From positions 1 to 21,887 of the forward strand of contig JADGPO010000076.1 of assembly GCA_017882405.1 (NCBI GenBank): DNA of 21,887 nucleotides, written 5' to 3'. The position numbers and the translations under genes were made by a program. The stretch comes from Solirubrobacteraceae bacterium (GTDB taxonomy: Bacteria > Actinomycetota > Thermoleophilia > Solirubrobacterales > Solirubrobacteraceae). Positions 6,666 to 14,444 of this stretch are shown here, one piece after another (the first letter of the stretch is position 1; each line of letters begins with the position of its first letter). The notes under the pieces were generated by a model. The model was given only the letters and a program-made list of their open reading frames with translations. It did no database searches and was not told where the DNA came from.

Positions 6666-8297
6666 ATGGGCGCCTCGGCGCGGAACGAAATCGGCACCCA
6701 CCCACCCAACCCCCAACCACCGCTGTTCTCGGCGCGCAGCTTCTATCTGACGCTGATCGTGGTGGCACTGGCGGTGGGCGCGTTCTCGCTGCTGATCCCC
6801 TCGACGCCGAGCTATGACCCGTGGTCGTGGATCGTGTGGGGTCGCGAGATCGTCCACCTCAACCTGCAGACGACCGGCGGGCCCACCTGGAAGCCGCTGC
6901 CGGTGATCTTCACCACGGTGTTCGCGCTGTTCGGCAAGGCCGAGCCCGACCTGTGGCTGGTGGTGGCGCGGGCGGGCGCGTTCGCGGCGGTCGTGATGGT
7001 GTTTCGCATCTCGCTGCGCCTGACGCGCCAGATCGGCAGCTACTTCGTGCGCCCGGAGGGGGAGCCCAGCGTGCTGTTGGCCTGGCTGCCGGGCCTGCTC
7101 GCCGGCACGGTGGCGGCGATCGGGCTGGCCCTGTCGGGCGGCTACATCAGCTCCAACGCGCTCGGCTACTCCGAGGGCCTGGCCACGGCGGCGATCCTGA
7201 TCGCGGTCGAGCGCCATCTCGACGGCAAGCCCCGCCAGGCCTTCGCCGTCGGCTTCCTCGGCGCGCTGGACCGTCCCGAGATCTGGCTGTTCTGGGGCCC
7301 GTACGGGCTGTGGCTGTTCTGGAAGGACCCGGGCGCCCGCAAGCTGGTCATCGGCCTGTTCGCCCTGATCCCGATCCTCTGGTTCGGGCCCGAGTACTGG
7401 GGCTCCGGCCACCTCCTGCGCGGCGCCACGCGCGCCCAGCACGTCCGCTCCAACAGCCTGGCGCTGACCAAGTGCCCGTTCTGCTCAGAGCTCAAGGACG
7501 CCGCCTGGCCGACCGTGCTGCTGCGCATCAAGGTGGCGGCGATAATGCTGGTGCTGGGCGTCGCGTACGTGCTCGGCCGGGGATGGCGCCGGCAGGGCCG
7601 CGCGCTGCTGAGCGATCCCGCGGTGCGCGCGCAATCGGTGGCGGCGTTCGCCGGCCTGCTGGGCGTCGTCTGGTTCGTGGTGATCGCCGTGATGACCCAG
7701 ATCGGCTTCAGCGGCAACAACCGCTACCTGGTGATCGGCTCAGCCCTCGTGGAGGTCTGCGGGGCGGTCGCCTGGGGATGGGCGGCGACCGAACTGGGCA
7801 GCCTGCTGGCGCGTTGGCTGCCGCGCGGCCGCGCGGCCACCGGTCGCGGCGCCGCGTCACTGGCCTGTGGTCTGGCGGGGGTGGTCATTGCCGGACTGGC
7901 CTTCCTCGAGCTTCCCAACTGGATCGGGCGCAACCTGATCGACATTTCGCGCACCCACCACTCGATCGTCTACCAGGCAAAGCTGCGCACCGACGTGACC
8001 AGGATCGTCGCCAGGCACGGCGGCGCCAAGAAGCTGCTGGACTGCGGCTCGGTGATGACGGAGGGCTTCCAGGTGCCGCTGGTCGCCTGGACGTTGGGGG
8101 TGCACACGCTGGACGTACAGGGCCCGCCGCCGGCCGGTGCCGAGCCGGGGGAGGCGCCCAACGTGATCCTGCAGACGCGCGCGCAGACCGACGCGGCGCT
8201 GCTGCCGATCCTGCACGCCTGGCCCGACGTGCACTACACCTACGTGGGCAGCGTGCGAACCTTCCGCCTATTCGAGCACTGCGGCTCCACCACGTGA
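6666..8297 (+). CDS. GT-C-type polytopic membrane glycosyltransferase-like protein
   Basis: A 543-residue membrane protein with about ten hydrophobic segments and a soluble C-terminal domain of about 120 residues. After the first membrane segment an external loop reads SYDPWSWIVWGREI, the position where GT-C enzymes carry their acidic catalytic or metal-binding residue. Later there is a conserved-looking ALDRPEIWLFWGPYG segment. Such enzymes move sugars from polyprenyl-phosphate donors onto lipids, glycans or proteins outside the membrane. ATG at 6666 was chosen because the residues before it are Arg/Pro-rich and promoter-like sequences lie there; earlier starts at 6468 and 6501 cannot be excluded. 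It ends five bases before the next glycosyltransferase gene, so they are probably co-transcribed. The family is inferred from topology and motif; the donor and acceptor are unknown. Confidence 0.65.
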   Translation: MGASARNEIGTHPPNPQPPLFSARSFYLTLIVVALAVGAFSLLIPSTPSYDPWSWIVWGREIVHLNLQTTGGPTWKPLPVIFTTVFALFGKAEPDLWLVVARAGAFAAVVMVFRISLRLTRQIGSYFVRPEGEPSVLLAWLPGLLAGTVAAIGLALSGGYISSNALGYSEGLATAAILIAVERHLDGKPRQAFAVGFLGALDRPEIWLFWGPYGLWLFWKDPGARKLVIGLFALIPILWFGPEYWGSGHLLRGATRAQHVRSNSLALTKCPFCSELKDAAWPTVLLRIKVAAIMLVLGVAYVLGRGWRRQGRALLSDPAVRAQSVAAFAGLLGVVWFVVIAVMTQIGFSGNNRYLVIGSALVEVCGAVAWGWAATELGSLLARWLPRGRAATGRGAASLACGLAGVVIAGLAFLELPNWIGRNLIDISRTHHSIVYQAKLRTDVTRIVARHGGAKKLLDCGSVMTEGFQVPLVAWTLGVHTLDVQGPPPAGAEPGEAPNVILQTRAQTDAALLPILHAWPDVHYTYVGSVRTFRLFEHCGSTT

Positions 8298-8301
8298 GCT
8301 G

Positions 8302-9924
8302 ATGGCGACCGTCACCGCTCCCCAGCCGGGCGTCGGCACCCCCGACCACCAGGGCATCTCGGACTACACGCCGCGTACCCCCGAGTGGGTCCGTCGGGTC
8401 CCCGCCTGGCTGTGGATCGGCGGCGGACTGGTGGCACTGATGGCGCTGTCGGCGCTCATGCGCTCGCAGTACCTGAGCGGCCAGCTGTGGATGGACGAGG
8501 CGATCACGACCGGGATCTCCCACCACGCCCTGACGGCGATCCCGGGCGTGCTGCGCTACGACGGCAACCCGCCGCTCTACTACATGACGCTGCACGTGTG
8601 GATGAGCCTGTTCGGCACCGGCGAGGCGGCCAGCCACTCGCTGTCGCTGGTGTTCGGGGTGTTGACGGTCCCGCTCGGCGCCTGGGCGTGCTGGACGATG
8701 TTCGGCCGCCGCGCGGGGATCATGGCGGCGCTGCTGTTCGCGTTCAACGCGTGGCTGACGGCCTACGCCCAGGAAACCCGCATGTACGAGCTGATGGGCC
8801 TGCTCGGCGTGGCGGCCACCGCCGGGTTCCTGCTGGGGTTCGTGTACCGCCGCCGGCGCTTTTTGTTCCTGTTCGGCGGCGCGCTGACGCTGATGCTGTA
8901 TACGCACTCCTGGGGCACGTTCTTCTTCGCCGGCTCGGCGATCGCCCTCGTCCCCTCGCTGCTGTCGTGTGACGATCGTCGCGGCCTGCTGCGCGATGCG
9001 GTGATCACGTTTGTGGGAGCGGGCATCCTCTATCTGCCCTGGGTGCCGACGCTGCTCTACCAGGTCGCCCACACCGCCGCCCCGTGGGACTCGTCGCCCA
9101 AGCTCGGCGCCCCCGTCCAGATCTCACGTGATCTGCTGGGCGGCGACCGGATCACGATGATCCTGGTCTTCAGCGCGGTGATCGGGCTGGCGCCGCTGTT
9201 CACCCGCGCGCACCGGCGCACCCGTGACTGGACCACGCTGTGGACGCTGATCACGCTGCCGGTGGCCACCCTGGGACTGGCCTGGATCTCCTCCCAGGTG
9301 ACCCCCGCCTGGGCCTCGCGGTACTTCGCGCCGGTGCTGGGCGCGCTGCTGTTCCTGGTCGCCTGGGGCTGTTCCCGGGCGCGCATCCTGGGCGTGGTGG
9401 CGATCGCGCTGTCGCTGCTCTACCTGCACAACCCGGCGGCGTTCACGCCCCAGTACAAGTCCGACATGCGCGATGTGGGCGCCGAGATGTCGGCGAACCT
9501 GCACCCGGGCGACCTCGTCGTCGTCGGCCAGCCGGAGCAGACGCCTCTGTCGTGGTACTACCTGCCCGGCGGGCTGCGCTTCGCCAACACCGCCGGCGGC
9601 CGGGTCCCCGACCCCACGTACTTCGACTGGGTGGATGCCCTGAAGCGCCTGCAGCACACCAACCCGGCCTCCACGCTCGGGGGGCTGGTCAACAGCCTGC
9701 ACCCGGGCCAGCAGCTGCTGTTCATACGGCCGCTGACCGAGGGCGCGCAGAACTGGCAGGCGCCCTGGACCGAGCTGGTGCGCCGGCGCTCGGCGCAGTG
9801 GGGTCAGGTCCTGACCACCGATGTGAGCAAGGGGGTCCTGGCGCCTGTCGTGTCGGCTCCCCACCATTACCGAGGCGCGTGCTGCGTGGCCGACAGCGCA
9901 CTGCTCTACCGCAAGGTCTCCTAG
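8302..9924 (+). CDS. GT39/PMT-like membrane glycosyltransferase (paralogue 1)
   Basis: A 540-residue protein with a short cytosolic N-terminus, about ten membrane segments and a periplasm-side C-terminal domain of about 150 residues. The first external loop has LSGQLWMDEAITT, with Asp65-Glu66 matching the acidic pair of ArnT/PMT-type GT-C enzymes. It also carries NPPLYYMTLHVW and YAQETRMYELM, typical of the glycosyltransferase 39 (PMT_2/RgtA-like) group. It should transfer a sugar from a polyprenyl-phosphate donor on the outer membrane face. The next gene encodes a clear paralogue with the same layout, including an Ala-Cys-Cys-Val motif near the C-terminus. It follows the previous gene by four bases and has no obvious promoter of its own. 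The fold is well supported; the sugar and acceptor are unknown. Confidence 0.8.
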   Translation: MATVTAPQPGVGTPDHQGISDYTPRTPEWVRRVPAWLWIGGGLVALMALSALMRSQYLSGQLWMDEAITTGISHHALTAIPGVLRYDGNPPLYYMTLHVWMSLFGTGEAASHSLSLVFGVLTVPLGAWACWTMFGRRAGIMAALLFAFNAWLTAYAQETRMYELMGLLGVAATAGFLLGFVYRRRRFLFLFGGALTLMLYTHSWGTFFFAGSAIALVPSLLSCDDRRGLLRDAVITFVGAGILYLPWVPTLLYQVAHTAAPWDSSPKLGAPVQISRDLLGGDRITMILVFSAVIGLAPLFTRAHRRTRDWTTLWTLITLPVATLGLAWISSQVTPAWASRYFAPVLGALLFLVAWGCSRARILGVVAIALSLLYLHNPAAFTPQYKSDMRDVGAEMSANLHPGDLVVVGQPEQTPLSWYYLPGGLRFANTAGGRVPDPTYFDWVDALKRLQHTNPASTLGGLVNSLHPGQQLLFIRPLTEGAQNWQAPWTELVRRRSAQWGQVLTTDVSKGVLAPVVSAPHHYRGACCVADSALLYRKVS

Positions 9925-9964
9925 TGCCCCGTGGTCGGGTCCGCCCGGCCGACTCTGACCGTCC

Positions 9965-11575
9965 ATGACCACCACTACCCGCCGACGCCGCCCGCTCAGC
10001 TCCTTCATCGAGGTGCCTCCGATCCGCGAGGTGCACCCGCCGGCGTGGTTCGAGCGCTACCCGCGGCGCCTCACGACCGCCGCGATCGTGCTCGGGCTGG
10101 TGCTGATCTCGGCGTTCCTGCGCACGCGCCAGCTCTCGGGCCAGCTGTGGTTCGACGAGGCCGGCGCCACCGGCATGGCGTCGCACGCCCTGGGCCAGCT
10201 GCCGGGCGTGGTGCGCCACAACGGGTCGGCGCCGCTCTACTACGTCCTGCTGCACATCTGGATCCAGCTGTTCGGCTCCAGCGAGTCGGCCACCCACAGC
10301 CTCACGGTGCTCTGCGCCCTGCTCACGATCCCGGCGGCGTACTGGGCCGGCGCGACGCTGTCGGGCCGGCGCGCCGGGATCTTCGCCGCGGTGCTGTTCG
10401 CCTTCAGCGCCGACGTGACGCACTTCGCGCAGGAGACGCAGCCCTATACGCTGCTGGTGCTGCTGGGGTTGCTGACGCTGACGGCGTTCCTGCAGGCCTA
10501 CGTCCACCGCCGCCGGCGATACCTGTGGCTGTTCACGATCGGCCTGACGCTGATGCTGTACACGCACGGCTCCGCAGGACTGTTCGCGTTCGGGGCACTG
10601 GTGGCGTTCGGCCTGGTCTACCGCCTCGCCGAGGATCGCCAGGGGCTGCTGCGCGACGGGGCGATCGGCTTCGGGGCGGCCTTCGTGCTGTTCCTGCCGT
10701 GGCTGCCGGCGACGATCTACGAGATCGGTCACACCACCGCGCCGTGGCACTACGCGCCCCTGCTGGGAGCCACCGTCCCCTCGGATCTGATGGGGGGCGA
10801 GCGGGTCGATGTCACCCTGCTGGTGGCCGTCGTGATCGGCCTCGCACCGCTGCTGGCGGCAGATCGCCGGCGCAAGCCCGACGCGATCGCGCTGTGGGCG
10901 CTGATCGCGCTGCCGGTGGCCGCCCTGGTGCTGGCGCGGGTGGCATCGCCGGCGAGCACCACCTGGGTCTCGCGGTACTTCGCGCCGGTGACGGTCGCGT
11001 TTCTGCTGCTGGGTGCGCTCGGCGCCGCGCGGGCGAGGGTCGTCGGGGTGGTGGCGATCGTGCTGTGCATCGGCTTCCTCGCCAATCCCGGATCGTTCGC
11101 GCCGACCTACAAGTCGGACATGAGCGACGTGGCCGGGGAGCTGGGGCCGATGATGCATCCCGGAGACCTGGTGGTGGTCGGACAGCCCGAGCAGACCCCG
11201 CTGGCCTGGTACTACCTGCCGGGCGCCTTGCAGTACGCCAACGCGATCGGGCGGGTGTCTGACCCCACCTACATGAACTGGTCAGACGCACAGTCGCACC
11301 TGCAAGGCGCCGACCCGCAGGCGACGCTGGGGCCGCTCGTTGCTAGTCTCAGACCCGGTCAGCAGCTACTTTTCGTGCGCCCTTTGACCGAGGGCGTCTC
11401 GAATTGGAAACAGCCGTGGACCAAGCTCGTTAGGCGCCGCGCCGCTCAGTGGGGTCAGATCTTGACCAATGACGTCGCCAGCGGGACCCTCAAGCCGGTC
11501 GCCTGGGCGCCCCACAACTACCGAAGCGCCTGCTGCGTGGCCAACAGCGCAACGCTCTACCAGAAGGCCTCTTAA
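9965..11575 (+). CDS. GT39/PMT-like membrane glycosyltransferase (paralogue 2)
   Basis: A 536-residue polytopic protein that aligns end to end with the preceding gene product. Shared features are LSGQLWFDEA (Asp64-Glu65), a PLYYVLLHIW segment, FAQETQPYTL, RRRRYLWLFTIGLTLMLYTH and an almost superimposable C-terminal domain: HPGDLVVVGQPEQTPL, PGQQLLF.RPLTEG, RRR.AQWGQ.LT, and ACCVA.SA near the end. The N-terminal cytosolic tail (MTTTTRRRRP) differs. It sits 40 bases after paralogue 1, so this is a tandem duplication with both copies intact. The two may add different sugars, or act on different acceptors, in the same surface glycan. Eleven bases separate it from the FAD oxidoreductase gene, suggesting one operon. 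The sugar specificity cannot be read from the sequence. Confidence 0.8.
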   Translation: MTTTTRRRRPLSSFIEVPPIREVHPPAWFERYPRRLTTAAIVLGLVLISAFLRTRQLSGQLWFDEAGATGMASHALGQLPGVVRHNGSAPLYYVLLHIWIQLFGSSESATHSLTVLCALLTIPAAYWAGATLSGRRAGIFAAVLFAFSADVTHFAQETQPYTLLVLLGLLTLTAFLQAYVHRRRRYLWLFTIGLTLMLYTHGSAGLFAFGALVAFGLVYRLAEDRQGLLRDGAIGFGAAFVLFLPWLPATIYEIGHTTAPWHYAPLLGATVPSDLMGGERVDVTLLVAVVIGLAPLLAADRRRKPDAIALWALIALPVAALVLARVASPASTTWVSRYFAPVTVAFLLLGALGAARARVVGVVAIVLCIGFLANPGSFAPTYKSDMSDVAGELGPMMHPGDLVVVGQPEQTPLAWYYLPGALQYANAIGRVSDPTYMNWSDAQSHLQGADPQATLGPLVASLRPGQQLLFVRPLTEGVSNWKQPWTKLVRRRAAQWGQILTNDVASGTLKPVAWAPHNYRSACCVANSATLYQKAS

Positions 11576-11586
11576 GACACGAGACG

Positions 11587-13101
11587 ATGACCGACACCAC
11601 ACCGACAGACACCTCCGCGTCCGGGGCCGACATCACCCCCGAGCATCCCGTCGTTGTAATCGGAGCAGGACCGGCGGGGCTGACCGCGGGCTTCCAACTG
11701 GTCAAGCAGGGCAAGCCCGTGATCGTGCTCGAGTCGACCGAACATGTCGGTGGCATCGCCCGCACCCAGGTGCGTGACGGCTATCGCTTCGACCTCGGCG
11801 GTCACCGCTTCTTCACCAAGGTCAAAGAGGTCGACGATCTCTGGCACGAGATCATGAAGGAGGAGTTCCTCAAGCGCCCGCGCCAGAGCCGGATCTACTG
11901 GAACGACAAGTTCCTGGAGTACCCGCTGCAGGGCATGGACGTGATCAAGCAGCTCGGCCCGGTGGAGCTGACGCGCTGTCTCATCTCGTACATGTGGGCG
12001 GCGGTCAAGCCCAAGGGCCGCGAGGACACGTTCGAGGCGTGGGTGTCCAACCGCTTCGGCAAGCGGCTGTACCAGCACTTCTTCAAGACCTACACCGAGA
12101 AGCTGTGGGGCGTGTCCGCGGACGAGATCCGCGCCGAGTGGGCAGCCCAGCGGATCAAGGGCCTGTCGTTCTTCTCCGCCGCCAAGGCCGCGTTCTTCGG
12201 CAACGAGGGCAACCAGATCAAGTCGCTGATCTCGGAGTTCAACTACCCCCGGTTCGGCCCCGGCCAGATGTGGGAGCAGATGACGGCCGACATCCGCGAG
12301 CAGGGCGGCGAGGTCCGGCTCAACGCTCCCGTGACCAAGCTGAAGGTCTCCGACGGGCGCATCACCGAGGTGGTGGCCGGCGGCGAGACCCTGTACCCGT
12401 CGCACGTCATCTCCTCGCTGCCGCTGCGCACCACCGTCGGGATCACCGAGCCCGAAGCTCCGCTCGAGGTCCGTGACGCGGCGCGCGGCCTGCGCTATCG
12501 CGAGTTCCTCACCGTGCTGCTGGTGCTGGAGAGCGAGGATCCGTTCCCCGACAACTGGATCTACATCCACCAGCCCGGCGTGCGCGTGCTGCGCATCCAG
12601 AACTTCAAGTCCTGGAGCCCGTGGATGGTGCCCAACGAGACCGACGCCTCGATCGGCATGGAGTACTTCTGCTTCGAGGGCGACGACCTGTGGAACATGG
12701 AGGACGACGACCTGGTGGCGATGGCCTCGAGCGAGATCGAGAAGCTGCACCTGGCGCCGGCCAACAAGGTCAAGTTCGGGTTCGTCGAGCGCGTGCACAA
12801 GGCCTATCCGATCTACGACGAGCTTTACGCCGAGCGCGTCAAGACGATCCGCGGCTGGCTGGAGCAGATCTCCAACCTGGCCCAGGTCGGGCGCAACGGA
12901 CTGCACCGCTACAACAACTCCGACCACTCGATGCTGACCGCCATGCGGGCCGTCGACAACATCCTCCTGGGCTCAAACCACGACATCTGGGCGGTCAACG
13001 TCGAGAGCGTCTACCACGAGGAGCACCAGGAGAACGAGGATCCCTACAAGCGCCCGCCGACCACGCCCGCGATGGAGCAGCCGCTCGCGTCCGAGCGCTA
13101 G
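11587..13101 (+). CDS. UDP-galactopyranose-mutase/HemY-like FAD-dependent oxidoreductase
   Basis: A 504-residue cytosolic flavoprotein. The N-terminal FAD-binding fold has VVVIGAGPAGLTAG (GAGPAG 26-31), acidic Glu49 at the end of the second strand, then GGIAR (55-59) and FDLGGHRFFTK (69-78). The last two resemble the GG...R and G.H.FHT motifs of UDP-galactopyranose mutases and the protoporphyrinogen oxidase superfamily. The middle region (WVSNRFGKRLYQHFFKTYTEKLWGV) resembles the mutase substrate domain. Its place directly behind membrane glycosyltransferases favours nucleotide-sugar or lipid-linked sugar modification over haem synthesis. The N-terminus is Thr/Asp-rich and the C-terminus acidic. 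The ATG at 11587 is preceded by only a weak purine stretch. The superfamily is firm; mutase activity is inference. Confidence 0.78.
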   Translation: MTDTTPTDTSASGADITPEHPVVVIGAGPAGLTAGFQLVKQGKPVIVLESTEHVGGIARTQVRDGYRFDLGGHRFFTKVKEVDDLWHEIMKEEFLKRPRQSRIYWNDKFLEYPLQGMDVIKQLGPVELTRCLISYMWAAVKPKGREDTFEAWVSNRFGKRLYQHFFKTYTEKLWGVSADEIRAEWAAQRIKGLSFFSAAKAAFFGNEGNQIKSLISEFNYPRFGPGQMWEQMTADIREQGGEVRLNAPVTKLKVSDGRITEVVAGGETLYPSHVISSLPLRTTVGITEPEAPLEVRDAARGLRYREFLTVLLVLESEDPFPDNWIYIHQPGVRVLRIQNFKSWSPWMVPNETDASIGMEYFCFEGDDLWNMEDDDLVAMASSEIEKLHLAPANKVKFGFVERVHKAYPIYDELYAERVKTIRGWLEQISNLAQVGRNGLHRYNNSDHSMLTAMRAVDNILLGSNHDIWAVNVESVYHEEHQENEDPYKRPPTTPAMEQPLASER

Positions 13102-13114
13102 GGGTCGGACGCGG

Positions 13115-13633
13115 GTGACCGTAAGACGCTCGTTGGTGCGGGGCTGGGTGGTCGTGTGGCTGGCGGGGCTGCTCGCGGCCCTCCTGGGGCCGACGGCGGC
13201 CGCAGTCGCCGCCGGCGCTAACAAGCACTCGACAACCGCCTCGACGAGCGTTACCTCGGCCGCGCCCACCGCCACGGCCCAGGCCCCCGCATCGCCGTCC
13301 GGCGGAGGATCGCTGGGGGGCGGACTGACCGCTCCGGGCGGGATCCCTACGGCCACCAGCGCCACCCCGACCGTGCTCAGCGCCAGCACGGCCAGCACGT
13401 CTGGCTCGACCAGCCTCTCGGGCGGCAGCGCGATCGCGATCGCGATCGGGGCGTTCATCGTCCTCGGCGGGATCTCCTATTTCATCTGGCGCGACGCGCG
13501 CCGGCGGGCGCCGGTGGCCGTCCACGCAGATGGGGACCACCAGAACCGCCCGGGGTCCAAGGCCCCGCCCAAGGCGCGCAAGCTCAGTGCGGCCGAGCGC
13601 AAGCGGCGCAAGCGCGGGCGCGCCAAGCGCTGA
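13115..13633 (+). CDS. Secreted Ser/Thr/Ala-rich single-pass membrane protein
   Basis: A 172-residue low-complexity protein starting at GTG 13115, 13 bases after the oxidoreductase stop. Residues 1-33 form a signal peptide (MTVRRSLVR, hydrophobic core, AAAVAAGA). Residues 34-105 are an exported Ser/Thr/Ala/Gly/Pro-rich stretch. Residues 106-125 are one membrane helix, followed by a strongly basic cytosolic tail ending in RKRRKRGRAKR-like sequence. The topology is therefore an outside N-terminal region with an inside basic tail. No enzymatic motif is visible. The exposed Ser/Thr-rich region beside PMT-like glycosyltransferases makes it a candidate acceptor for O-glycosylation, which is inference only. 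I do not recognise a named family. Confidence 0.65.
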   Translation: MTVRRSLVRGWVVVWLAGLLAALLGPTAAAVAAGANKHSTTASTSVTSAAPTATAQAPASPSGGGSLGGGLTAPGGIPTATSATPTVLSASTASTSGSTSLSGGSAIAIAIGAFIVLGGISYFIWRDARRRAPVAVHADGDHQNRPGSKAPPKARKLSAAERKRRKRGRAKR

Positions 13634-13719
13634 GGACGGGGGCGGGTCGCGCGTCGGCGCTGACGACGAGTGGGTGTCTGCCAAACCGCGGTCGGCCTGC
13701 CAGTTGCTTGTTCGATGCG

Positions 13720-13809
13720 ATGATCACCGACCCGATGGTGGTCGAAGCATTCTGCACCGAATGGGCTCAACAGGCGCCGTCGACCAGCCACATGAAACTC
13801 TGGAGGTAA
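13720..13809 (+). CDS. Possible 29-residue leader peptide (weak)
   Basis: A short frame, MITDPMVVEAFCTEWAQQAP then STSHMKLWR, ends with a TAA that directly overlaps the GGAGG ribosome-binding site of the next gene. The frame is open further upstream but lacks a ribosome-binding site before the ATG. It could be a small upstream peptide affecting translation of the DHFR-like gene, a gene remnant, or chance. No family is recognised. Confidence 0.2.
   Translation: MITDPMVVEAFCTEWAQQAPSTSHMKLWR
13802..13806 (+). promoter_or_regulatory. Ribosome-binding site of the DHFR-like gene
   Basis: GGAGG, six bases before the ATG at 13813, is one of the clearest Shine-Dalgarno sequences in the window and fixes this start. 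Confidence 0.75.
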
Positions 13810-13812
13810 CGC

Positions 13813-14358
13813 ATGGCCACGATGCTCTATTCGGCCACCATGTCCCTTGACGGATTCATCGCCGGCCCGGGCGGCGACATGTCCTGGCTCACCGAGCACC
13901 TCGGGCCCAGTCCGCTGGTCGGCGAGCTCGTCCAGAGGATCGGCGCCCTGCTGGTCGGCCGACGGACCTTTGGCGGCGACGATCCCTATAAGGGCGTCAA
14001 GGACAGGGAGGGCAAGCCGTTCGGCGGGGGGTGGAGCGGGCCGCAGTTCGTCCTCTCCCATCACCCGCCTGCTGATCCTGTTCCGGACGTCACCTTTGTG
14101 GACGATTTCGAGACCGCCGTGACGGCTGCTCGGGACGCCGCCGGGGAGCGCTACGTCAACGTACTCGGCGCCGAGGTAGCCCGCGAGTGCCTGGACGCCG
14201 GCGTTCTCGACGAGATCCTCGTGTTCGTCGCCCCGGTGCTGCTGGGCGACGGCGTGCGGCTGTTCGATTGGCCCGGCGGGCGGAACGTCAAGCTCGAGCG
14301 TATGAGCGTGAGTGAAGCCCCGACGGCCACGCATCTCGGGTTCCGGGTCGTGCGCTGA
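13813..14358 (+). CDS. Dihydrofolate reductase/RibD C-terminal-like protein
   Basis: A 181-residue cytosolic protein of the RibD_C/DHFR-like superfamily. It opens with the family pattern YSATMSLDGFIAGPGGDMSWL (hydrophobic strand, Ser-x-Asp-Gly). This continues with ALLVGRRTFGG, a strand ending FVLSHHPP, the VNVLGAEVARECLDAGVLDEI nucleotide-binding helix region and the VAPVLLGDGVRLF ending, all in the usual order. Proteins of this group bind NADPH, but most free-standing actinobacterial copies have no known substrate. They should not be assumed to reduce dihydrofolate or to act in riboflavin synthesis. It stands alone: 179 bases after the previous gene and convergent with the sigma factor gene, with a strong hairpin between. 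Family identification is firm; function is open. Confidence 0.85.
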   Translation: MATMLYSATMSLDGFIAGPGGDMSWLTEHLGPSPLVGELVQRIGALLVGRRTFGGDDPYKGVKDREGKPFGGGWSGPQFVLSHHPPADPVPDVTFVDDFETAVTAARDAAGERYVNVLGAEVARECLDAGVLDEILVFVAPVLLGDGVRLFDWPGGRNVKLERMSVSEAPTATHLGFRVVR

Positions 14359-14384
14359 GTCGCGATGGCGGGCGATAACCGGAG

Positions 14385-14425
14385 CGTCCCGGATAACAGG
14401 AAAATATGTCCGGTTATCCGGGACG
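14385..14425. terminator. Strong inverted repeat, probable bidirectional terminator
   Basis: The arms CGTCCCGGATAAC (14385-14397) and GTTATCCGGGACG (14413-14425) are perfectly complementary over 13 bases. After one A-G mismatch the stem continues for three pairs (GGA/TCC), leaving a seven-base AT-rich loop. It lies in the 86-base gap between two convergent genes. There is no long T tract on either side. A third copy of one arm, GATAACCGGA (14374-14383), can pair instead with TCCGGTTATC (14409-14418). Confidence 0.6.
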
Positions 14426-14444
14426 GTGGCTGCGCAGTCGCCGC

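Noticed and set aside
6821..8302. Second plus-strand open frame of about 490 codons inside the first GT-C gene
   Set aside because: Composition is dominated by Arg, Gly and Pro without hydrophobic periodicity, unlike the real frame, which shows regular membrane helices.
13430..13447. Three tandem GCGATC units, possible repeat or methylation site cluster
   Set aside because: They encode Ala-Ile repeats of a membrane helix (SAIAIAIGA) and are explained by coding and codon bias.
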